Origin: Ophiocordyceps camponoti-saundersi (nom. inval.)
Lineage: Eukaryota; Ascomycota; Sordariomycetes; Hypocreales; Ophiocordycipitaceae
Length of the DNA: 14,310 nucleotides
Direction: 5' to 3'
Assembly (NCBI GenBank): GCA_003339415.1
Contig: PDHQ01000600.1
Location: 1 to 14,310 of the forward strand
The position numbers were made by a program, and so were the translations under genes. The notes under the pieces are model-generated. The model worked only from the letters and a program-made list of their open reading frames with translations, was not told the DNA's origin and did not search any database. Positions 8,477-14,310 of this stretch are shown in pieces. How positions within the stretch are numbered: the first letter of the stretch is position 1; every line of letters begins with the position of its first letter.

Positions 8477-8909
8477 ATATTATATATATTAATTTCCGGG
8501 TTCTGAACACTGTCTTTCAGTATATAGAAAAAATAGGATTATTAGTTTAGTTACTTAGTCTCTCTTTTAAAAAGAAAATAAATAAATATATTAAGTTATT
8601 ACTTATTTTTCTTTTATATTTTTAATAGTAGGATATATATATAAAAAACATATAAATAATTTAACGATTATAATACTAGCTTTTATAATATATTTAGCGT
8701 AATATAATACTATTTATAAATTAATGCTATATATTATTATAGAAGGAAAGAGTATAATAGAGTTATAAGATACCTTAAGCAAGCGCAGCAGATACCTACC
8801 GGGCGTGACTTCCTAGGTAACTTATATCTTTAACTAATATAAGGGGATCTCTCGCTGCAAGGCGGTAAGCTAGATAGTAATTATCTATTAGGAAAACGAT
8901 AGTAACTTA
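8477..8909. other. AT-rich region right of the telomeric island, no gene
   Basis: Mostly TA-rich sequence without a supportable frame. Two short stretches keep CpA and TpG and look younger than their surroundings: about 8496-8520 (GGTTCTGAACACTGTC) and about 8779-8816 (GCGCAGCAGATACC and GGGCGTGACTTCC). Confidence 0.6.
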
Positions 8910-9390
8910 GTTTTATATATAAAGATAAGAGAAATAAGAGGAAGGAAGAGGGGAACTACTTAATTAGACCTTTAATATCTTAAAATAACTACTTAAATTA
9001 GTAACTTATTATAAAAGGTCTAAGGTTTAAAAAAAGTTATAATTCTATTTACTAGAGTTTTTGCCCTAAGTCCTCTCTAAGACTTAACTTATATATTATA
9101 ACTTTAAGATATCTGCGAAGACAAGGTTAAGGTTAATTCTTACTTAATTCCTTCCTCACTCGAGGGAAACTAATTATACTATATACCTCGTAATAGCCTA
9201 TATCCTATCTTAATTACCTTTCTTCTTCTAATCCTCGGAAGCTCTTAAGAGAAGAAATATTTAATAAAAGCATTTGATTAGAAACTTATAAGCCCCTATT
9301 AGCTCCTAAGCTAAGGCTAATACGTGGTTTTTTTCTTTAGTATATCTGCTACCGCCGCTAAACTCTCTATATACGAAATATCTTAATAAT
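8910..9390 (+). repeat. Family R, copy 2
   Basis: It shares with copy 3 an upstream block around AAAGATAAGAGAAATAAG (8921-8938). It then has AAGGTTTAAAAAAAGTT (9022-9038), the TCCTCTCTAAGACTTA block, CTCGAGGGAAACTAA, CCTCGGAAGCTC and CTACCGCCGCTAAAC (about 9349-9362). This is one of the most complete copies. Confidence 0.82.
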
Positions 9391-9495
9391 ATAACGCTAT
9401 ATCTTCGTTTACGTTAGCAGTATAGTTAGCCTAATCTTCTTATACTTAAACTATTCTCTAATCGCTATATCTTACCGATAAGACTTAATATATAT

Positions 9496-11428
9496 ATGCC
9501 TAGACCTAATAAAGAAAATAATAGTTTAGTTACGGACGCTATATTATATTTCCGGTCGATATATACCTTAAACTTACTTCTAGTTACCTCGTTAAGACCG
9601 ATAGTGAAGAAGATTAGAAATATTAGCTTAACGAAGATAAGCTCCTCCGATTTCGGGCTTAATAGTATTAAAATAACTAGAAAAAAAAACATTACTCGCT
9701 AACTAGGCCTTAAACGACTCTTATAAGATTACGGGCGGAGGATAAACTTAGTTTAGGTTATAAGACTATAGGCTTCTTTTAAGCTAAAGAGCCTGCTATA
9801 TCTCCGAATACGACCTATTTCCTTACGCTTTATAAAATAATCGCCTCCCTAAATAATAACCTAGCTAACGAAGTAGTAGTTAGTCCGCACTTAAAAACGC
9901 GTAGTAATTCTGCTCTCTTATAAGTTATAACTAATCGTAAAAAATATATTACTAACGGCAGCTTTAGCGAAATTCTTCCCTCCCCCCCCCTTTCGTCTTA
10001 TACGATATTAATAAAGTATATCTTAATACTTCTATCTTTATCTTTCTAAATAAACCCGTTTTTAACGTTCTGATACTATTAACCCTAAACGCGTATAGTA
10101 TATACTTAAGCGCCTTAATTATTAGTCCTAAACTATAACCTTACTTTAAGACGTATATTCCGACCTCTTAGCTAGACTTTTCGGCGCTTAAGAAGGCTCT
10201 CTCTAAGGATATACTACCCGGAATCGGAAAGTGATACCTATCTATATTAGAGCACGACTATCGCCCTCTTTACTATAACTCCGGGCACGCCTAATATACT
10301 TTAAGAGTAGCTTGCCGATATTATTTAACTATAAAGCTAGATCCTTTATCTCCTATACTCTCCTACCCGTGATACCGATTTATATCCTAATATTATTTTA
10401 TTAAAGGTAACCGCCTTTCGAAATAACAGTTTATCTTAGGATTTTTAAACTAAGCGGTAAGGCCGCTTTAGAACCCTTATCGTCACGCCCTAATAGGACG
10501 ACTTATAATCGTAAAAAGAGTAGGACTATCTTAATCCCCTTAATATCCCTAAACGTGTCACGCGTACGAGACTATTATTCTTTTTAATAAACTATATATT
10601 AACTCCCGTTTATATACGAGTTTTTTAATAAAGCTATACCCTTTTTAATAAAAAAAAACGTATCCGAAGTCTATTTAAACTTTTCCCGCGTTCCTATATA
10701 TAAGTTATATATTACCCTTCTAATAATATCTTACCCTAATAATTAACTATTTTTTAGCGTTCTATATTTTCCGACGAGTTTTTCGATTCTCTTCTCTTTC
10801 TTTAAGATAAAAAAAAAGTAAGAGTCCTCCCTTATATTATCTCCGCTCTTTATAATATAAAGATCTATAAATATTCTAATCCTATTTTATATCTTCCCTT
10901 ACCACGTATATATTATCTATTACGCCCGCAAGTATAGCTAAAAATCGTAAACCTTCTCCTACTCCCCCGAACTTAAGTAACCTAATTAACTTAATATCTT
11001 ACGCCTTTTTACCCTCCCCTTATAACGCGACGGATATATCCTATACCTCTCCTCTCTCGCTTTTTGCCCCGATACTTATAAAGCTCCGTAAGAAGTATAA
11101 TATTAAAGAGGCCGTATCGTCTACTATTCTTGCCGCCGTTAATAACGCTATCCTGCCCTTTACTAAAGGAAGCGGAGATATATATACTAGTCTCCTTACC
11201 TATACTATTAGGGATATACTATATCGCGTTAGATACGATCGCGCGCGGCACGTCGACGACCTCTATAATAAACGATAAGATTACGGGTTTATAACGAATC
11301 CGCCTCGCCGCTTATCTCCTCCTAACGTCGAATCTTCTCTAACAGCCCCCCCTACCTATACTGTTAAGCTAACGGCCCGGAACTTAGTATAGTTTATTAA
11401 CATAATATCCGTCCTATTACGCTTATAA
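9496..11428 (+). pseudogene. Long coding relic, unrecognised, frameshifted at a poly-C tract
   Basis: I do not recognise the product. From an ATG at 9496 a plus-strand frame runs with RIP-type stops to about 9980. After the run of nine C at 9982-9990 coding sense continues in the next frame, in one phase to the TAA at 11426-11428, giving about 640 codons in all. The best-preserved part is 10919-11389, 157 codons with a single TAA (11276) before a TAG at 11390. It includes the segments FAPILIKLRKKYNIKEAVSS, NNAILPFTKGSGDIYTSLLT and YRVRYDRARHVDDLYNKR. The part at 10150-10370 also reads like protein (LKKALSKDILPGIGK, LEHDYRPLYYNSGH). The antisense strand is also fairly open before 9990, so the strand is less certain there. 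It sits between two family R copies. No domain motif is evident. Confidence 0.5.
9982..9990 (+). other. Poly-C tract at the apparent frameshift
   Basis: Nine consecutive C residues. The plus-strand coding sense passes from frame 1 before the tract to frame 2 after it, which fits a one-base-class slip in a homopolymer or a sequencing length error. Confidence 0.55.
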
Positions 11429-11619
11429 TATTAACCTTGTTTTATCCTTCCTCTCTCTTTCTACTCGTTATCTTACCTTATATAATATATTTCTTTTCTA
11501 TTAAGCGCCTCCTACCCCTCGCTACTGCTATTAGTCACTATAATTCTTATCTTTAATATGTATATATTATAGAAAAAAAATGCTAAATTATATAAGTAAT
11601 ATCTTACCTTATATATACT

Positions 11620-11800
11620 ATTAAAATATCCTATCTTAACTACTTTTATAGCCTGATCCTTAGAAGCCCTCGCGAGAAGAGAGCCGTTAAGCGACTATTT
11701 AAACAAACCCTATATCAGCCCCTTATAGCTCCCTAGGTAAGGGTAACGCTAATTTTTTTTTTCCTTAGGCATCTCAGCTATCGCCGCTAAACTATTACCG
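11620..11800 (+). repeat. Family R, 3' half copy
   Basis: Only the downstream half of the family is recognisable: CCTATCTTAACTAC, CCTTAGAAGCCCTCGCGAGAAG, a T-run, then TATCGCCGCTAAACT at about 11779-11793. The upstream landmarks (AGGTTTAAAATA and CTCGAGGGAAAC) are missing. Confidence 0.65.
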
Positions 11801-12003
11801 TAGTAATCTTAATCCTACTATTATATATATAATAAGGAAGGAGTATTAAGAAATAAGGAAAGAAAATAATAGAGGATTATAGAGCTATTATAGCTATTAT
11901 ATATAGAATAGACAAAAGGGAAAGAATAAGCAAAAAAATAAAGGGAAAGCGAATAATCGTTAAGCTATGCCTTATAAGCTATTTATAACGAATTATATAT
12001 CTC

Positions 12004-13195
12004 TTATTTCCGTCCTCTTAGATACGGGGGCACGTATCTAGGAGCTAAATAAGCCGGAATCTTAGTCTTCACGGATTTAGCAGGTATCGTTTTTAAGACC
12101 CCCGGAGTCTAGGCCTTAGGCCTTTCTAGTTTATATTTCTCCCTTAGGACTGCGGCTTTATTCCTTATAACTATCGACCTCTTACCTAGTTTAGAAAGTC
12201 TTATTATTATAACTCCGGGGGTCTTCGCCTTAAACCTGCTAACTAGGTTCTTCCTTATTATAATAGCGGTTTTTTCCTTTATAACTGCCGACTTACCGTC
12301 TAGTTCGGAAGATTTCCTTTCTTTAACTACTAGAGTCTTAGCCTTACGAGTATTAACTAGGATCTTCGTAGTTTACGTCGCGGGTTCGTTCTTTGCGACT
12401 CCGGACTCTTCCTTTATATTAGAACGTATAGTATTTATAGCCGCCGTAGTCTCCGGCTTAGGCGTGCCGACCTCGTTCTTCGTAATTATAATCCCGCCTT
12501 CGTTCTTCTCGACTGCGGACTTATCCTCTAGTTTAGAACGTATAGTTTTTATAACCGCCGTCGTCTCCGGCTTAGGCGTATCTACCTCGTTCTTCGTAGC
12601 TATTATCGCGATTTCGTTCTTTTCGACTCCGGTCTTCTCCTCTATTAGTATCGTTGCCGTATCCTCCCCTCGTAAATCGTTTATAGCTCTATCTTCTACC
12701 CTACGCTAGTCGGTAAGCATCGTCTCTGCCGTCGTTATCTTTAAGGCTCGTAGGCGATAGTCTCGAATTTCCACTATATAATAATTATTATAAGAGGGCT
12801 TTCACTATAAAAGGTAGCAAATAAGCATAATATAGTCGGTAAGTATAATAATAAAGAATCTAAGCTACGCTATCTAGCTACTTAAGCTGCTAGCTCGGTT
12901 ACGTAAGTGCCGAGAACCTAGATATCTAGCGCGAGCTATAATTTAAAATCTCGTATATTATTAAGTATAACTATATAACTCGTTACTTCTCGGTTTATAG
13001 TTAAAATTGTCCGATACCTCCTAATACTATATATACCTAATCTAATTCTAATCTATAATTTTAGACCTCCTATTTAGATAACTTTAACTCGTTTTCTATA
13101 AACTCTATTTATAGTCTTTTACTTACTCTTTCTCTAACCCCTATATTCTGTACCTTAAAGCTATTAATCTTAAGTTCTAAGATATACTCGGTATC
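12004..13195 (-). pseudogene. Relic of a repeat protein: Gln-rich coiled coil plus five 38-residue repeats
   Basis: I do not recognise the family. The distal part is a minus-strand frame open from about 12800 to the TAA at 12004-12006. From the ATG at 12718-12720 to that stop it has only three internal stops in 238 codons. It begins with a charged segment (ETMLTD, RRVEDRAIND), then five tandem Lys/Glu/Thr-rich repeats (12058-12627). The proximal part, 12900-13195 in another phase, reads as a probable coiled coil: RERVSKRL, IEFIENELKLSK and NYRLELD separated by TAA/TAG where Gln fits heptads. The phase change near 12830-12900 could be an intron or an indel. An alternative upstream ATG is at 12826-12828. 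The plus-strand frame over the same bases is also open but gives an unlikely hydrophobic Ser/Phe repeat. No signal peptide or membrane segment is seen; a structural or surface-repeat protein is possible but is inference. Confidence 0.6.
12058..12627 (-). repeat. Five in-phase 114-bp (38-residue) tandem repeats
   Basis: The units start, in minus-strand order, at 12627, 12513, 12399, 12285 and 12171, each exactly 114 bp with no indel. All five open with Val. Units 1 and 2 share VEKNE, TKNEV and TPKPETTA; later units drift but keep K and A/T positions and the closing basic pattern. Strict phase over 570 bp argues that this was translated DNA. Confidence 0.8.
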
Positions 13196-13269
13196 TAAGC
13201 AAATAATTATTATTACTACTTAAAATATTTATTTATTATATAACTATATATTATCTTATACTATATAAA

Positions 13270-13740
13270 AGAAATACTATATTTATAGCTAAAGATAAGA
13301 GAAATAAGATAATAGAAGATATAAACCGCTATATTAAACTCTTAGTATTCTAAAATAATTGCTTAAATTAGTAGCTTCTAGCGAAAAGGGGTAAGGTTTA
13401 AAATAATATTATAATTCCGTTTAGTAGAGTTTTTGCCTTAAGTCTTCTCTAAGACTTAACTTACGATTTACGACTTTTATAATATCTATAAAGATAAGGT
13501 TAAGAGCTAAATTTTATTTAATTCCTTCCTCTCTCGAGGGAAACTAATATACGCTATATACCTAAGTATAGCCCCTATCCTATCCTAATCACCTTCTATT
13601 TCCTAATCCCTAGAAGCCCTTAGGGGAAAAAAAAAAAAAGAGTTTAAAGAAGCATTTAATTAAACCCTGCATAAACCTCTCACACTTCCCTAGCTAGGAC
13701 TAACACGTTTTTTTATCGTAAACTCGGTAATATTATTATA
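13270..13740 (+). repeat. Family R, copy 3
   Basis: It carries AAAGATAAGAGAAATAAG (about 13292-13309), AAGGTTTAAAATAATATT (13393-13410), TTTAGTAGAGTTTTTGCC, TCTTCTCTAAGACTTA, CTCGAGGGAAACTAA, CCCTAGAAGCCC, a poly-A run at about 13626-13639, and a degenerate CGTAAACTC end near 13718. The order matches copy 2. Confidence 0.82.
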
Positions 13741-13929
13741 GTCGTTAGGGTTAAACTATATATTATCGTATACTATAACCTTTTATATTAGACTAACTAT
13801 TTTAATATGGGAGGTCTATTACCGTAGTCTTTAACTAAGTTAAGGCGGAATCTCTAGCTATATCCTCTAGGCGGGTAAGACCGTAAGCTAAATAGTAAAT
13901 TTCTATAAATAAGGTTATTAAAAGTCGAG
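13741..13929. other. Spacer between family R copies, no supported feature
   Basis: AT-rich. The only open stretches are short and unsupported. Confidence 0.5.
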
Positions 13930-14215
13930 TTTTTATATAATAATAAGAGAAATTATAGGAATAATATTAGGAATAATTTAATTAAGTTCTTAAGGTCTTA
14001 TAGCAAATATCTAATATAGTAATCCGCTATATAAAGGGTAAGGTTTAAGGTAAAGCTATAATTCCGTCCGCTAGAGTTTTTGCTATAAGTCTACCTAAGG
14101 CTTAATTTATAATATACGATTTCGATAATATATCTAAAGAAGAGCTTTAGGGCTAATTACTTGCCCGATTTCTTCCTTACTTAAGGGAAACTAAACTACT
14201 CTATATACTTTAAAA
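13930..14215 (+). repeat. Family R, copy 4, 3'-truncated
   Basis: It includes AATAAGAGAAAT near 13943, AAGGTTTAAGGTAAAGC at 14040, a CTAGAGTTTTTGC block and TTAAGGGAAACTAAACT (about 14181-14197), then stops before the CCTCGGAAGC block. A new partial copy begins shortly after, so the two are arranged head to tail. Confidence 0.75.
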
Positions 14216-14224
14216 AAACTATTT

Positions 14225-14310
14225 AATTAAGTGTGAAAAAAAAAACTTTAGAATAAGTATTTAAATTAGTAATCTATAGTATAAAGGTATAGGATTTATA
14301 ACGAAGTTAT
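14225..14310 (+). repeat. Family R, copy 5, cut by the window edge
   Basis: The stretch around AATTAGTAATCTATAGTATA and AAGGTATAGGATTTATAACGA matches the entry of copy 1 at 7918-7957. It continues beyond the window. Confidence 0.65.

Larger units (their letters stand above)
1..14310. other. RIP-mutated, AT-rich subtelomere-like block
   Basis: CpA and TpG are strongly depleted and TpA is in excess over almost the whole window, while CpG remains frequent. In bases 1-240 I count only 2 CpA and 1 TpG. This fits repeat-induced point mutation, the premeiotic C-to-T process of Pezizomycotina that acts on duplicated DNA. Coding relics carry TAA and TAG where Gln or Trp is expected, and ATG codons are rare. 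Two places are less affected: the copia relic at about 1800-3960, which keeps TpG, and the telomeric island at 8354-8476. Because stop codons are everywhere, frames are called here from family similarity, paralogue agreement or repeat phase. Confidence 0.9.

Noticed and set aside
8760..8860. Possible tRNA or small RNA in the patch that keeps CpA and TpG
   Set aside because: I could not fold a cloverleaf or find A and B box promoter motifs with correct spacing.
9465..9692. Minus-strand open frame of 75 codons, hydrophobic, could pass for a small membrane protein
   Set aside because: It overlaps the plus-strand relic, which connects to a much longer frame downstream. Both strands are open here, so this stays possible but less likely; the hydrophobicity follows from Leu/Ile/Phe codons in AT-rich DNA.
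12464..12709. Plus-strand open frame of 81 codons rich in Phe, Ser and Ile
   Set aside because: It is antisense to the 38-residue repeat frame. The minus reading gives normal charged residues and links to other coding sense upstream.

Overview
The window is AT-rich nuclear DNA of a filamentous fungus, most likely an ascomycete of the Pezizomycotina, and looks subtelomeric. Three observations support this. TpA is very common while CpA and TpG are almost absent over most of the window, but CpG is kept; this is the signature of repeat-induced point mutation (RIP, C-to-T at CpA). Short TTAGGG tracts occur internally. The recognisable coding sequences are repeats whose Trp and Gln codons have become TAG or TAA. 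No intact protein gene is visible, and I saw no tRNA, rRNA or CRISPR array.

Left part (1-4862): a minus-strand Ty1/copia-type reverse transcriptase-RNase H relic (about 2009-4310) lies between two direct copies of a roughly 655-bp promoter-containing repeat (1110-1765 and 4205-4862). To its left is a poorly preserved second minus-strand relic that starts from the left copy. The repeats may be LTRs of a deleted copia element, or a duplicated promoter plus first coding segment.

Middle-left (4866-7650): two diverged tandem units, offset by about 1,450 bp, each carry a TATA box, a CT-rich tract and a plus-strand coding relic. The relics share a protein motif in the same frame, so they are duplicates of one unrecognised gene.

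Middle (7900-9390): two copies of a dispersed repeat (here 'family R') flank an interstitial telomeric island at 8354-8476. The island is GC-rich, barely touched by RIP, and built on a 57-bp period.

Right part (9400-14310): a long plus-strand relic (9496-11428) with a frameshift at a poly-C tract; a half copy of family R; a minus-strand relic (12004-13195) with five exactly phased 38-residue repeats behind a Gln-rich probable coiled coil; then three more family R copies running off the right edge.

The genes do not form a pathway. The window reads as a graveyard of duplicated subtelomeric sequence, mutated by RIP and arranged around a former telomere. Base and frame statements come from reading the sequence by eye; family identity is firm only for the copia element and the telomeric repeats.
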